Assembly: GCF_001611795.1 (NCBI RefSeq) | Contig: NZ_CP015098.1 | Coordinates: forward strand, 2,480,001-2,544,000 | Direction of reading: 5' to 3' | DNA: 64,000 nt | From: Streptomyces qaidamensis | GTDB lineage: Bacteria; Actinomycetota; Actinomycetes; Streptomycetales; Streptomycetaceae | Shown: in pieces, positions 23,440-34,996 of the stretch | Layout: every line of letters begins with the position of its first letter | Position numbering within the stretch: the stretch's first letter is position 1 | Program-made: the position numbers and the translations under genes | Notes under the pieces: generated by a model | The model's database searches: none | The model's input: the letters and a program-made list of their open reading frames with translations, nothing else | Told to the model about the DNA's origin: nothing

Positions 23440-24237
23440 GTGCCGGTCCTTGCCGGAGCCGAGCCGTTTCACCACGAGGGCGGGGAGGTCGCCGTCCTCC
23501 TCTGCCACGGCTTCACCGGATCACCGCAGTCGCTGCGCCCCTGGGCGGAGCACCTCGCCGAGCACGGCCTGACCGTCTCCCTGCCGCTGCTGCCCGGGCA
23601 CGGCACGCGCTGGGAGGACCTGCGGATCACCGGCTGGCAGGACTGGTACGCGGAGGTGGACCGCGCGCTGCGTCTGCTGTGCGAGCGCCGCGAGACGGTC
23701 TTCGTGGCCGGTCTGTCCATGGGCGGCGCGCTGGCCCTGCGGCTGGCCGCCAGGCACGGCGACACCGTCCGCGGTGTCATGGTCGTCAACCCCGCGAACA
23801 AGGTGCACGGCCTGACCGCGCACGCCCTCCCGGTGGTGCGCCACCTCGTCCCCGCGACGAAGGGCATCGCCAGCGACATCGCCAGGCCGGACAGCAGGGA
23901 GCTCGGCTACGACCGGGTGCCTTTGCACGCGGCGCACTCCCTGCGGCAGTTCTTCCGGGCCACCGACCGCGAGCTGCCGCAGGTCACGCAGCCGGTGCTG
24001 CTGATGCGCAGCCCGCAGGACCATGTCGTGCCACCCGCCGACTCGGCCCGCATCCTCAGCCGTATCTCCTCGACGGACGTGAAAGAGGTCATCCTGGAAC
24101 AGAGCTACCACGTCGCCACGTTGGACCATGACGCGGACCGGATCCACGAGGAGAGCCTCGCGTTCATCGGCCGCATCGCGTCCGCCCTCGGCAAGGAGCC
24201 CGGGCTCGGCAAGGAAGGGACGACCGCAGGTGGCTGA
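23440..24237 (+). CDS. Alpha/beta hydrolase (carboxylesterase/monoacylglycerol lipase-like)
   Basis: 265 residues. The fold is marked by 'VAVLLCHGFTGSPQSL' (oxyanion HG), the nucleophile elbow 'VAGLSMGGALAL' with Ser near residue 95, 'RSPQDHVVPP' with the acid, and 'SYHVATLDHD' with the His. This resembles the Est30/monoacylglycerol lipase branch, which cleaves short- to medium-chain esters. No signal peptide, so it is cytosolic. GTG 23440 follows CAGGAGG with good spacing. The next gene begins inside its last codons (8-bp overlap), so the two are likely co-translated. It is divergent from the acyltransferase. Confidence 0.92.
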   Translation: MPVLAGAEPFHHEGGEVAVLLCHGFTGSPQSLRPWAEHLAEHGLTVSLPLLPGHGTRWEDLRITGWQDWYAEVDRALRLLCERRETVFVAGLSMGGALALRLAARHGDTVRGVMVVNPANKVHGLTAHALPVVRHLVPATKGIASDIARPDSRELGYDRVPLHAAHSLRQFFRATDRELPQVTQPVLLMRSPQDHVVPPADSARILSRISSTDVKEVILEQSYHVATLDHDADRIHEESLAFIGRIASALGKEPGLGKEGTTAGG

Positions 24238-24859
24238 GCACGACTCCGACCGCGAGGGCCGGGAGCCGGAGGAGAAGGGCGTCCCCTTCGACGAGGAGGC
24301 CGCCTGGGCGGCGATCGTCGCCGGGTACGGCGAGGAGCCGCCGGACCCGCCGGGCGCCAAGCCCTTCAAGGCGATCGAGGACCTGGCCCTGCCGGCGGCC
24401 GGGCCCAATGACGCCGTGATCGACGGCGACCGGGGCGACACGGCCGTGAAGTCCGGGGACACCGTCAAGCCGGCCGAGTCGCAGGAGGCCGAGGAGCCCG
24501 GGGACAAGGCCGTGCAGCCCTTGGGCGGCTCCGTCTCGTTCGCGCCCGGCGTCGGCCCGCGCGACTACACCCCGCCCGAGCCCGCCGAGGACGACTTCGA
24601 CGAGGACGACGAGGGTCACTTCGTGCCCCCGGAGCCGCCCCCGCTGCCGACCGGCGACCCGACCGCCAAGTTCGCCTGGCTCGGCGTGCTCGGCGGGCCG
24701 GTGCTGCTCCTGCTGGCCGTGCTGCTCGGCTGGGACATGACGTGGTGGCTGGCCACGCTGGGGATCGGTGGGTTCCTCGGCGGGTTCGCGACGCTGGTGA
24801 TGCGCATGCGCACGGACGACGAGGAGGACGACGACCCCGGGCGGGGTGCGGTCGTCTAG
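24230..24859 (+). CDS. Acidic protein with C-terminal membrane hairpin
   Basis: 209 residues. The first ~145 are highly acidic and proline-rich with no recognisable domain and are probably disordered; a short 'EEAAWAAIVAGYG' helix near the N-terminus may be a docking motif. Two hydrophobic segments at about 148-168 and 172-190 anchor it, ending in an acidic tail. GTG 24230 has AAGGAAGG upstream and overlaps the esterase by 8 bp. Order parallels M. tuberculosis Rv2183c beside the acyltransferase, though similarity cannot be judged here. Its stop overlaps the converging phosphatase-family gene by 4 bp. Function unknown. Confidence 0.85.
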   Translation: MAEHDSDREGREPEEKGVPFDEEAAWAAIVAGYGEEPPDPPGAKPFKAIEDLALPAAGPNDAVIDGDRGDTAVKSGDTVKPAESQEAEEPGDKAVQPLGGSVSFAPGVGPRDYTPPEPAEDDFDEDDEGHFVPPEPPPLPTGDPTAKFAWLGVLGGPVLLLLAVLLGWDMTWWLATLGIGGFLGGFATLVMRMRTDDEEDDDPGRGAVV

Positions 24860-25602
24860 GAAGCGGGGACTCGGAGGGCGGCCAGGACCGGAAGGTGGTC
24901 CGTGGCCGCCCTCAGGTCCGCGTCGGACACCCCCGGCTGCCCGGTCGGCACGCCGCAGCCCAGGACCTCGATGCCGTCGGTCGCGAAGATCGCGTCGATG
25001 CGCTGGTAGGGGTCGGCGGGGGTCCAGGTGTGCTCGCCGCCCCAGGGGGCCGCGGCCCGGCAGTCGGTCAGGCTGCCGGCCAGCCGGCGGAAGGCCGGCC
25101 CCTCGGGGCGTTCGTTGAGGTCGCCGCCGGCGATCGCGTGCTCCACACCCAGGCCGGCGAGCCGGTCCAGGACCATGCCGGACTGCTCGTAGCGCTCGTC
25201 CTTCTGGAGGGACAGGTGGCAGCTGAGCACACCGAGGCGGGCGCCGGCGATGCGGACGACCGCGGTGGCGAAACCGCGGCGGTGCAGGCCGGGGGTGGGG
25301 GGCAGGAGGATGTCCTCCGTGCGTTCGACGCTTGCGCGGAGCGAACTGAGGATGGCCGGTCCGGTGGTGGTGGCGCCGCCGGTGACGATCACGAGGTCGG
25401 AGGCGAGGGCCAGGCGGGCGAGTTTCTTGCGCCAGCGGAAGAAGCGGGGGGCTTCCTGGACGAGGACGAGGTCGGGTGCGCAGGCCTTGATCACGCGGGC
25501 CAGGGCGTCGGTGTCGTCGCGCATGGAGCGGATGTTGTAGCCGAGGACCCTGATGACTGCGGAACCGTCGGGTTCTGTACGCGAGTTGGGGAGCAGCGAC
25601 AT
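24856..25602 (-). CDS. Endonuclease/exonuclease/phosphatase family protein
   Basis: 248 residues with the metal-dependent phosphoesterase fold: 'VLGYNIRSM' (Asn), 'DLVLVQEAPRF' (metal Glu), 'LSCHLSL' (His), 'IAGGDLNERPEG' (Asp/Asn), 'RIDAIFATDG' and the closing 'ATDHLPVLA' (Asp-His). Members cleave DNA, sphingomyelin, inositol phosphates or other phosphodiesters. The subfamily is not clear from sequence, and there is no signal peptide, so a cytosolic substrate is likely. It lies 111 bp downstream of glkA on the same strand, separated from it by a dispersed repeat copy. Confidence 0.87.
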   Translation of the reverse strand: MSLLPNSRTEPDGSAVIRVLGYNIRSMRDDTDALARVIKACAPDLVLVQEAPRFFRWRKKLARLALASDLVIVTGGATTTGPAILSSLRASVERTEDILLPPTPGLHRRGFATAVVRIAGARLGVLSCHLSLQKDERYEQSGMVLDRLAGLGVEHAIAGGDLNERPEGPAFRRLAGSLTDCRAAAPWGGEHTWTPADPYQRIDAIFATDGIEVLGCGVPTGQPGVSDADLRAATDHLPVLAALRVPAS

Positions 25603-25635
25603 GTGATCAATTTACGCCCCATGGGGTGGGACGCG

Positions 25636-25700
25636 GGGTCGTGCGCGAGTGCCGGTCGTCCGTGGCTTGTCGCGCAGTTCCCCGCGCCCCTGGGGCGCGC
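25636..25700. repeat. Dispersed intergenic repeat, copy 1
   Basis: Between glkA and the phosphatase-family gene. The core CGCGCAGTTCCCCGCGCCCC (25671-25690) recurs almost exactly at 33825 and 62821. The preceding GTCGTCCGTGGCTTG recurs at the 47.6-kb copy. GC-rich hairpins are possible. It lies just downstream of glkA. Confidence 0.8.
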
Positions 25701-25713
25701 GCCTTGACGGCGT

Positions 25714-26667
25714 CTACATGATCGGGTCGGGCTCCCGGGCCAGGTCCGCCGCGCCCACGAGGCCCGCCTTGTTGCCCAGTTCCGCCGCGCGGACCTCGGC
25801 CACCGGGCGCCAGTTGCCGCCGACCAGCCAGCGCTTGTAGGACTTGCGGATCGGGCCGAGGACCAGTTCGCCCTCGTCGGAGAGGCCGCCGCCGACGATG
25901 AACGCGGAGGGGTCGAAGAGGGAGGCCAGGTCGGCGAGGCCCGCGCCGACCCAGCGGGCCAGTTCGCGGTAGGAGTCGACGGCGACCCGGTCGCCCTGGC
26001 GGGCGGCCATGGAGATGTGCTTGCCCTCGATGCCGTCGGGCGTGCCGTTGCCGAGGCCGAGCAGGGTCTCGGCGTTCTCGGGGGTGGCGTTGGCGCGCTG
26101 CCTGGCGTACCTCACCAGGGCCCGGCCCGAGGCGTACTGCTCCCAGCAGCCCTGGGAGCCGCAGCCGCACAGCAGGCCGTCAGGCACCATGCGGATGTGG
26201 CCGAACTCGGCGGCCACGCCGAAGTGCCCGCGGCGCAGCTTGTTGCCGATGATGATGCCGCCGCCGAGGCCGGTGCCCAGCGTGATGCAGATGACGTTGC
26301 GGTGGCCCTTGCCGGCACCGAACTTGTACTCGCCCCACGCCGCGGCGTTCGCGTCGTTCTCCACGACCACCGGGAGGCCCACACGGGCCTCGACCTTCTC
26401 CTTGAGCGGCTCGTTGCGCCAGTGGATGTTGGGCGCGAAGTAGACCTCGGAGCGCTGCCGGTTCACGTAGCCGGCGGCGCCGATGCCCACGCCGACGATG
26501 TCGTGACCGACGCGGGCGCCGTCCACCGCCGAGGCGATGGCGTCCACGATGCCCTCAGCCGTGCCCGGGGTCGGCACCTTGTGGGTCGAGAGGATGTTGC
26601 CTTCCTCATCGACCACGCCGGCCGCGATCTTCGTGCCGCCGATGTCGACGCCGATGGTGAGTCCCAT
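25714..26667 (-). CDS. glkA: Glucokinase GlkA (ROK family)
   Basis: 317 residues, the exact length I recall for S. coelicolor GlkA. It phosphorylates glucose with ATP and is the enzyme linked to glucose repression in Streptomyces. The phosphate motif 'GVDIGGTKIAAGVVD' is at residues 5-19. 'VVENDANAAAWGEY' carries the catalytic Asp, 'TLGTGLGGGIIIG' and 'EFGHIRMVPDG' follow, and 'CGCGSQGCWEQYASG' supplies the ROK zinc-binding cysteines. ATG 26667 has GAGGGA upstream. The DUF5304 gene lies 133 bp upstream in the same direction, the arrangement known at the S. coelicolor glkA locus (SCO2126/SCO2127). Confidence 0.97.
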   Translation of the reverse strand: MGLTIGVDIGGTKIAAGVVDEEGNILSTHKVPTPGTAEGIVDAIASAVDGARVGHDIVGVGIGAAGYVNRQRSEVYFAPNIHWRNEPLKEKVEARVGLPVVVENDANAAAWGEYKFGAGKGHRNVICITLGTGLGGGIIIGNKLRRGHFGVAAEFGHIRMVPDGLLCGCGSQGCWEQYASGRALVRYARQRANATPENAETLLGLGNGTPDGIEGKHISMAARQGDRVAVDSYRELARWVGAGLADLASLFDPSAFIVGGGLSDEGELVLGPIRKSYKRWLVGGNWRPVAEVRAAELGNKAGLVGAADLAREPDPIM

Positions 26668-26800
26668 GAATCCCTCAGTTTCGGTCGAGCCCCGCTACGG
26701 CCAACGGTACCCGAGCCCATGCCCCCGGCTTCGCTGTCGTCCGCACGGTGGGCACCCCGGGCGACCGCACCGGGCCCGCCGCTCGGCGGGGGCCGGGGGC

Positions 26801-27301
26801 TCAGTCCAGGTCGATGTGCTCCCCGGGACCGGTGTCGTCGCCGCCGTCCCGGCGTCCGCCCTGGTCACGGGGGTCGTCCTGGTCGTCGCGGCCGGTCCAG
26901 CGGCGCTCCTGGGCCTGGACGGCGGAGCGGTAGGCGGCGAGCAGTTCGTTCCCGGCCGCCGCCAGGTGGTCGAAGACGTCCGGGTTGCGTTCGATGACGG
27001 GTTCCACGGCGTCCTTGGCCTGCTGGACGACCTGCCGGACGACCTGCTGGGCGGCGGGCCCCGCGACCGCGCCGAGCAGCGGGGACTGGACGCCGGACAG
27101 TTTCTCCGCGACGGCGTCGACGAGCTTCTTCAGCTCGTCGGCCGCGGAGCCCGGGGGCGTGCCGTACTCGGTGCGGCGGCGGGCCTTCTCCGCCTGGAGG
27201 TCCTCGGCGCACGCGGTGGCCCAGGCGTCGGCGTCGCTCGCCCGCACCTCGTCCGCGGCCTCTTCGCGGGGGGCGCCGGACGGGGAGGGCTCTTCGCTCA
27301 T
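26801..27301 (-). CDS. DUF5304 family protein (SCO2127-like, upstream of glkA)
   Basis: 166 residues. The middle (about 50-125) is a helical domain with amphipathic repeats ('ELKKLVDAVAEKLSGVQ'); both ends are acidic and probably disordered. No catalytic motif or signal peptide is visible. By position it equals SCO2127, which has been reported from S. coelicolor to raise glkA expression and glucose kinase activity. That link is from memory and the mechanism is unclear. ATG 27301 is the only reasonable start. It precedes glkA and follows the ArsA-like gene on the same strand. Confidence 0.85.
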   Translation of the reverse strand: MSEEPSPSGAPREEAADEVRASDADAWATACAEDLQAEKARRRTEYGTPPGSAADELKKLVDAVAEKLSGVQSPLLGAVAGPAAQQVVRQVVQQAKDAVEPVIERNPDVFDHLAAAGNELLAAYRSAVQAQERRWTGRDDQDDPRDQGGRRDGGDDTGPGEHIDLD

Positions 27302-27404
27302 GACGGACTCCTGACTACGGTTCGTCCTTACGACGTTACCCGAACGGGCGTACCGCGTTCACGGGCCGGGGCCGGCCGTTCCTCCCGGTCCGTCACCCGC
27401 CGGG

Positions 27405-28574
27405 TCACCGGCTCTGCGGCCACAGCCCGGGGTCGGGTACGAAGCGGATCCGCAGCTCGCCCCCGCGCAGGGCGGCTCCGTCGACGGTGCAGCGGCGCAG
27501 CGCGGAGGGCAGCGGGACGATCCGGCGGAACCGCCCCGCCGTGACGACGAGTTCGTCACCGCGCCGGACGAGGTCCAGTTCCTCGCGTATGGCGCCGGGC
27601 AGCGGGATCCGCCAGACGAGGACGCCGTCCTCGCCGAGCCGGTCGGTCACGGGCCAGTCGGCCGCGGGGGGCGCCGGCTGCACGCCGGGCACGGCGAGCG
27701 CGGTGAGGTCGTCCGTGCCGCGCGGGTCGTGTCCGAGGTGGGCCGCGGTACGGACGTCGTACGACTCCCGCCACTCCTCCAGCGTCTTGCGCTGCTGGGC
27801 GACGGGGCCGGCGAGCCAGGTGTCGGGGGACGCCTCGGGCAGGACGCGGTTGGCGATCACGAGGTCGGTGCGCAGACCGCGCAGGGCGAGGCCGAGGCCG
27901 GCGGTGCGCAGCGCTTCGGCACCGGCCGGGCCGGGCTCGGCGACCAGGCGTACGACGGTGTCGCGGTCGGCGACGACCGCTTCGACGGCGGCCAGTTCCA
28001 GGTCCCAGCGGCCGGCCGTCTCGTAGAGCCACTCGGCGGGCATGGGGACGCCGGCGAGGCGCCCGAGGACGGGACGCAGGGCGCGGGCGGCCTGCCGTTC
28101 GGCCGGGAGCAGGCGGCGCAGGTAGCGGCGGAGTTCCTCGGGCAGGGCGAGGAGGGCGACGGCTTGCGGGGCCGGGGGGAGATCGACGACGAGGGTGTCG
28201 TACTCCTCCGACAGCGCGGCGTCGCGCAGGGCGCGCAGCAGGACGAGTTCCTCGGCGCCGGGCAGGGGGGTGAGTTCCTCGGGGTCGAGGCGGGAGGCGC
28301 CGAGGAGGTCCAGAGCGGTGGAGGCGCGGTCCTGGAGTGCGGTGAGGTCCTTGCGGAAGTCCTGGGCGGCGTCGGGACGCCAGGCGGTGAGCCGGGGGGC
28401 GGCCTGGACCGGGGCCGGGCCGGTCGGCACCCCCAGGGCGGCACCGAGGGTGTCCGTGCGGTCGGTGCCGAGGACGAGGGTGCGGGTGCCCTCGGCCGCC
28501 GCGGCCAGGGCGGTCGCGGCCGCGAGGGTGGTACGACCGCTGCCGCCGGGGCCGGTGATCAGGATGGTGCGCAT
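27405..28574 (-). CDS. ArsA-like anion-pump-type ATPase with altered P-loop
   Basis: 389 residues of the ArsA/Get3-like deviant Walker family. The P-loop reads GPGGSGRTT (residues 8-16): Pro9 replaces the intermonomer signature Lys of GKGG, and Arg14 replaces the phosphate-binding Lys. 'YDTLVVDLPP' (about 124-133) keeps the Walker B Asp followed by a Pro-Pro signature, and a C-terminal small beta domain closes the protein. ATP hydrolysis may be weak or lost. No arsenic genes are nearby, so a role in arsenite export is unlikely. Order matches the actinobacterial pair Rv2184c-Rv2185c (ArsA-like plus SRPBCC protein), which implies a shared function. ATG 28574 is the start. Confidence 0.88.
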   Translation of the reverse strand: MRTILITGPGGSGRTTLAAATALAAAAEGTRTLVLGTDRTDTLGAALGVPTGPAPVQAAPRLTAWRPDAAQDFRKDLTALQDRASTALDLLGASRLDPEELTPLPGAEELVLLRALRDAALSEEYDTLVVDLPPAPQAVALLALPEELRRYLRRLLPAERQAARALRPVLGRLAGVPMPAEWLYETAGRWDLELAAVEAVVADRDTVVRLVAEPGPAGAEALRTAGLGLALRGLRTDLVIANRVLPEASPDTWLAGPVAQQRKTLEEWRESYDVRTAAHLGHDPRGTDDLTALAVPGVQPAPPAADWPVTDRLGEDGVLVWRIPLPGAIREELDLVRRGDELVVTAGRFRRIVPLPSALRRCTVDGAALRGGELRIRFVPDPGLWPQSR

Positions 28575-28640
28575 GGGGTTGAACGGTACCGGGAGTCCCC
28601 GGAGCGCCCGGTGCTGCCGCCGGGTGGCTGCGCGGCCGGG

Positions 28641-29081
28641 CTACTTGCCCGCTTCCACCCGCTTCTTCAGCCCCGCCAGCGCCCGGTCGATGATGACCTT
28701 CTCCGCCTTGCGCTTGATCATGCCGAGCATGGGGATCTTGACGTCCACGGTCAGGACGTACGTGACCTCCGTGCCGCCCGCGCCGGACGGCTTGAGGATG
28801 TACGAGCCGTCGAGGGAGCGCAGCATCTGGGACTTCACCAGCGTCCAGGACACCTCGTTCTCGCCGGTCCAGGTGTACCCGAGGACCTGGTCGTCCTTGA
28901 TCGCGCCCGCGTCCATGACGAGGCGGACCTGCTCGGCGCGGCCCTGGGCGTCGGTCTTGAGGACTTCCGCCTCCTTCACCTCGCCGGTCCAGTCCGGGTA
29001 GCGGGCGAAGTCGGAGATGACCGCCATGACGTCGGCCGGGGCGGCCTCGATGGTGATGCTCGAGCTGGTGTGTTCCGCCAT
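28641..29081 (-). CDS. SRPBCC (START-like) lipid-binding family protein
   Basis: 146 residues with the START/polyketide-cyclase-like fold: an N-terminal strand ('SSITIEAAPADVMAVISDFA', 20 residues), a middle 'YPDWTGEV' turn, and a long C-terminal helix ('DRALAGLKKRVEAG') that covers a hydrophobic pocket. Such proteins bind lipids or other hydrophobic ligands. ATG 29081 has GGAGGAG 8 nt upstream, which rules out the longer frame. It precedes the ArsA-like gene by 66 bp; the same pair occurs in mycobacteria, suggesting the two work together. No ligand can be named. Confidence 0.9.
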   Translation of the reverse strand: MAEHTSSSITIEAAPADVMAVISDFARYPDWTGEVKEAEVLKTDAQGRAEQVRLVMDAGAIKDDQVLGYTWTGENEVSWTLVKSQMLRSLDGSYILKPSGAGGTEVTYVLTVDVKIPMLGMIKRKAEKVIIDRALAGLKKRVEAGK

Positions 29082-29192
29082 CTCCGTGGCTCCTCCAGAT
29101 GCGGGCCGGTAAGACGTCTTCCTGCGCACGTGTGTGCAGCGTGAAGGCTACCGCGCACGGGGCCCGCGGATCTCACCCGACCTGGGCCGTCC

Positions 29193-29990
29193 TCACCACT
29201 CCAGCGCCCACGGGGTCCCGGTCGACGCGAAGTGCCCCACGTTCACGCACTCCGTCGCCCCGATCCGCATCCTTTTCACCAGCGGCTGATGGACGTGTCC
29301 GAAGAGGGAGTAGCGGGGCCGGGTGCGGCGGATGGCGTCCAGCAGGGCCCGGCTGCCGCGCTCGAAGCGGCGGGCGACGGTGTCGTAGACCAGCTCGGGG
29401 ACCTCGGGCGGGATGTGCGTGCAGAGCACGTCGACCTCGCCGATCGCCTCGATCTTCGCCGCGTACTCCTCGTCGCTGATCTCGTACGGCGTCCGCATCG
29501 GTGTGCGCAGGCCGCCGCCGACGAAGCCGAAGACCCGGCCGCCGATCTCGACGCGCTCGCCGTCGAGGACGGTCGTGCCGGGGCCCGCGTACTCCCGCCA
29601 CAGGGCCGGCATGTCGACGTTGCCGTAGGTGGCGTACGTAGGGGAGGGGAACGCGGCGAACAGTTCGGCGTACTGCTTGCGCACCGCCTTCTCGATCACC
29701 GTGGCGCGGTTCTCCTGAAGGCCGGCCCACAGCTCGGCCCCGAGCACCCGGGCCTCCTCGAAGCGGCGGGCGGTGCGCAGCGCGACGAGGCGGTCGGCGT
29801 TCTCGACGCCGAAGAGGTCGGGGAAGATGCCGCGCGAGTGGTCGGCGTAGTCGAGGAAGAGGACGAGGTCGCCCAGGCATACCAGGGCGTCGGCGCCCTC
29901 GCCGGCCCTGGCCAGGTCGCGGGCGTTGCCGTGCACGTCACTGACCACGTGGACGCGCGTCCGCTGCTTTCCGGCTGGTGTGGGTGCCAT
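29193..29990 (-). CDS. Metallophosphoesterase (calcineurin-like)
   Basis: 265 residues with the full metal-binding series: 'VVSDVHGNARD' (D-x-H), 'VCLGDLVLF' (GD), 'YATYGNVD' (GN), 'LCTHIPPEV' (H) and 'LFGHVHQPL' (GHxH). These enzymes hydrolyse phosphomonoesters or phosphodiesters using two metal ions. The domain is compact, with no signal peptide, so the protein is cytosolic. ATG 29990 is preferred over TTG 29999, three codons upstream; neither has a clear ribosome site. It lies 111 bp upstream of the SRPBCC gene and is divergent from the acyl-CoA ligase. Substrate unknown. Confidence 0.9.
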   Translation of the reverse strand: MAPTPAGKQRTRVHVVSDVHGNARDLARAGEGADALVCLGDLVLFLDYADHSRGIFPDLFGVENADRLVALRTARRFEEARVLGAELWAGLQENRATVIEKAVRKQYAELFAAFPSPTYATYGNVDMPALWREYAGPGTTVLDGERVEIGGRVFGFVGGGLRTPMRTPYEISDEEYAAKIEAIGEVDVLCTHIPPEVPELVYDTVARRFERGSRALLDAIRRTRPRYSLFGHVHQPLVKRMRIGATECVNVGHFASTGTPWALEW

Positions 29991-29999
29991 GACGATCAA

Positions 30000-30287
30000 G
30001 CGTAGGTCGAGCGCCGCCCTTGTGAACAGTGGCGGCCCTACCTGCGGTTACTGGCCAGTCAGTTAGGCCGTGGACTACTGTGCGCGAAGGAATACCCAAC
30101 TGTGTGACGCAGCGAACATCTCGACGGGACCCCCTGTCGTAGAAGCCATACCGGCGGGTAACGTCCGGGCAGTCCAGTCGTGCTCTGCATTTCAACAAGT
30201 GAATGCGCGAGCACCTCCCCGAGCCTTGGACCGCACCGTCGCAGCACACACCGTCGTGGCGCCGGCGCCCTATGAGGAGCAGCAGTC
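30000..30287. other. Divergent promoter region of the phosphoesterase and acyl-CoA ligase genes
   Basis: 288 bases, less GC-rich than the flanking genes, with no convincing open frame. It contains a near-perfect 14-bp palindrome at 30048-30061 (listed separately) and GAGGAG at 30274-30279, the ribosome site for the ligase. No structured RNA was recognised. Confidence 0.6.
30048..30061. promoter_or_regulatory. Operator-like palindrome TTACTGGCCAGTCA
   Basis: The central ACTGGCCAGT (30050-30059) is a perfect palindrome and the flanks extend it to a 14-mer with one mismatch. It sits between divergent genes, 227 bp before the acyl-CoA ligase. TetR-type lipid regulators bind sites of this size, but no regulator is encoded next to it. 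Confidence 0.45.
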
Positions 30288-32084
30288 TTGCGCGAGTTCA
30301 GCCTTCCGGCTTTGTACGAGGTCCCTGCGGACGGAAATCTGACCGACATCGTCCGCAGAAACGCCTCGCAGCACCCGGACGTCGCCGTCATCGCCCGCAA
30401 GATCGGCGGCAGCTGGCAGGACGTCACCGCCACCGCCTTCCTCGCCGAGGTGCACACGGCGGCGAAGGGGCTGATCGCCGCCGGGGTCCAGCCGGGCGAC
30501 CGGGTGGGCCTGATGTCCCGCACCCGTTACGAGTGGACGCTGCTGGACTTCGCGATCTGGAGCGCGGGCGCGGTGACCGTGCCGGTGTACGAGACCAGTT
30601 CGCCGGAGCAGGTGCAGTGGATCCTCGGCGACTCGGGCGCGACCGCCTGCGTCGTGGAGTCGCAGGCCCACTCGGCCGCGATCGAGTCGGTGCGCGAAAA
30701 GCTGCCGGCGCTCAAGCACGTGTGGCAGATCGACGGCGGCGGCATCGACGAGCTGGGCCGGCTCGGCCAGGACGTCACCGACGAGACGGTCGAGGAGCGC
30801 GGCTCGTTCGCCAAGGCCGACGACCCGGCGACGATCGTCTACACCTCCGGCACCACCGGCCGCCCCAAGGGCTGTGTGCTCACCCACCGCAGCTTCTTCG
30901 CGGAGTGCGGCAACATCGTGGAGCGACTGCGTCCGCTGTTCCGCACCGGCGAGTGCTCGGTGCTGCTCTTCCTGCCGCTCGCGCACGTCTTCGGCCGGCT
31001 GGTGCAGATCGCCCCGATGATGGCGCCGATCAAGCTGGGCACGGTCCCGGACATCAAGGACCTCACCGACGAGCTGGCCGCGTTCCGACCGACGCTGATC
31101 CTCGGCGTGCCGCGCGTCTTCGAGAAGGTCTACAACTCGGCGCGCGCCAAGGCCCAGGCCGACGGCAAGGGCAAGATCTTCGACAAGGCCGCCGACACCG
31201 CGATCGCCTACAGCAAGGCACTGGACACCCCCTCGGGCCCGTCGTTCGGCCTGAAGATCAAGCACAAGACGTTCGACAAGCTCGTCTACAGCAAGATCCG
31301 GGCGGTCCTCGGCGGCCGGGGCGAGTACGCGATCTCCGGCGGCGCCCCGCTCGGTGAGCGCCTCGGGCACTTCTTCCGCGGCATCGGCTTCACGGTCCTG
31401 GAGGGCTACGGCCTGACCGAGTCCTGTGCGGCCACCGCCTTCAACCCGTGGGACCGGCAGAAGATCGGCACGGTCGGGCAGCCGCTGCCCGGCTCGGTGG
31501 TGCGGATCGCCGACGACGGCGAGGTGCTGCTGCACGGCGAGCATCTGTTCAAGGAGTACTGGAACAACCCGGGCGCGACCGCCGAGGCGCTGGCCGACGG
31601 CTGGTTCCACACCGGTGACATCGGGACCCTCGACGAGGACGGCTACCTTCGGATCACCGGCCGCAAGAAGGAGATCATCGTCACCGCGGGCGGCAAGAAC
31701 GTCGCCCCGGCCGTGATCGAGGACCGCATCCGGGCGCACGCGCTGGTCGCGGAGTGCATGGTGGTGGGCGACGGGCGGCCGTTCGTGGGCGCGCTCATCA
31801 CCATCGACGAGGAGTTCCTGGGCCGTTGGTGCTCCGACCACGGCAAGCCGGCCGGTTCCACCGCGGCGTCGCTGAGCGAGGACCCGGATCTGCTGGCCGC
31901 GATCCAGGCGGCGATCGACGACGGCAACGCCGCGGTGTCGAAGGCGGAATCGGTGCGGAAGTTCCGCATTCTGTCCTCCCAGTTCACGGAGGATTCGGGC
32001 CACCTGACGCCCTCGCTGAAGCTGAAGCGGAACGTGGTGGCGAAGGACTACGCGCACGAGGTCGAGGCGATCTACGCGAAGTGA
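30288..32084 (+). CDS. Long-chain fatty-acid-CoA ligase (FadD15-type)
   Basis: 598 residues. The enzyme activates fatty acids with ATP to acyl-adenylates and then acyl-CoA. The AMP-binding loop 'IVYTSGTTGRPKGCVLTH' is near residue 190. 'VLEGYGLTESCAATAFN' is the A5 motif, 'GWFHTGDIGTLDEDGYLRIT' the A7/A8 block, and 'GRKKEIIVTAGGKNVAP' the hinge. The catalytic Lys in 'LTPSLKLKRNVV' closes the C-terminus. The start is TTG 30288, with GAGGAG 8 nt upstream. It lies beside glycolipid genes, as fadD15 does beside pimB' in M. tuberculosis, and converges with the cholesterol oxidase gene 16 bp away. Confidence 0.94.
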   Translation: MREFSLPALYEVPADGNLTDIVRRNASQHPDVAVIARKIGGSWQDVTATAFLAEVHTAAKGLIAAGVQPGDRVGLMSRTRYEWTLLDFAIWSAGAVTVPVYETSSPEQVQWILGDSGATACVVESQAHSAAIESVREKLPALKHVWQIDGGGIDELGRLGQDVTDETVEERGSFAKADDPATIVYTSGTTGRPKGCVLTHRSFFAECGNIVERLRPLFRTGECSVLLFLPLAHVFGRLVQIAPMMAPIKLGTVPDIKDLTDELAAFRPTLILGVPRVFEKVYNSARAKAQADGKGKIFDKAADTAIAYSKALDTPSGPSFGLKIKHKTFDKLVYSKIRAVLGGRGEYAISGGAPLGERLGHFFRGIGFTVLEGYGLTESCAATAFNPWDRQKIGTVGQPLPGSVVRIADDGEVLLHGEHLFKEYWNNPGATAEALADGWFHTGDIGTLDEDGYLRITGRKKEIIVTAGGKNVAPAVIEDRIRAHALVAECMVVGDGRPFVGALITIDEEFLGRWCSDHGKPAGSTAASLSEDPDLLAAIQAAIDDGNAAVSKAESVRKFRILSSQFTEDSGHLTPSLKLKRNVVAKDYAHEVEAIYAK

Positions 32085-32100
32085 CCCACGGCCGGGTCGG

Positions 32101-34996
<2,896 letters not shown>

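Noticed and set aside
27405..28574. Arsenite efflux ATPase
   Set aside because: No ArsB, ArsR or ArsC nearby and the P-loop lysines are replaced, so arsenic resistance is unlikely.
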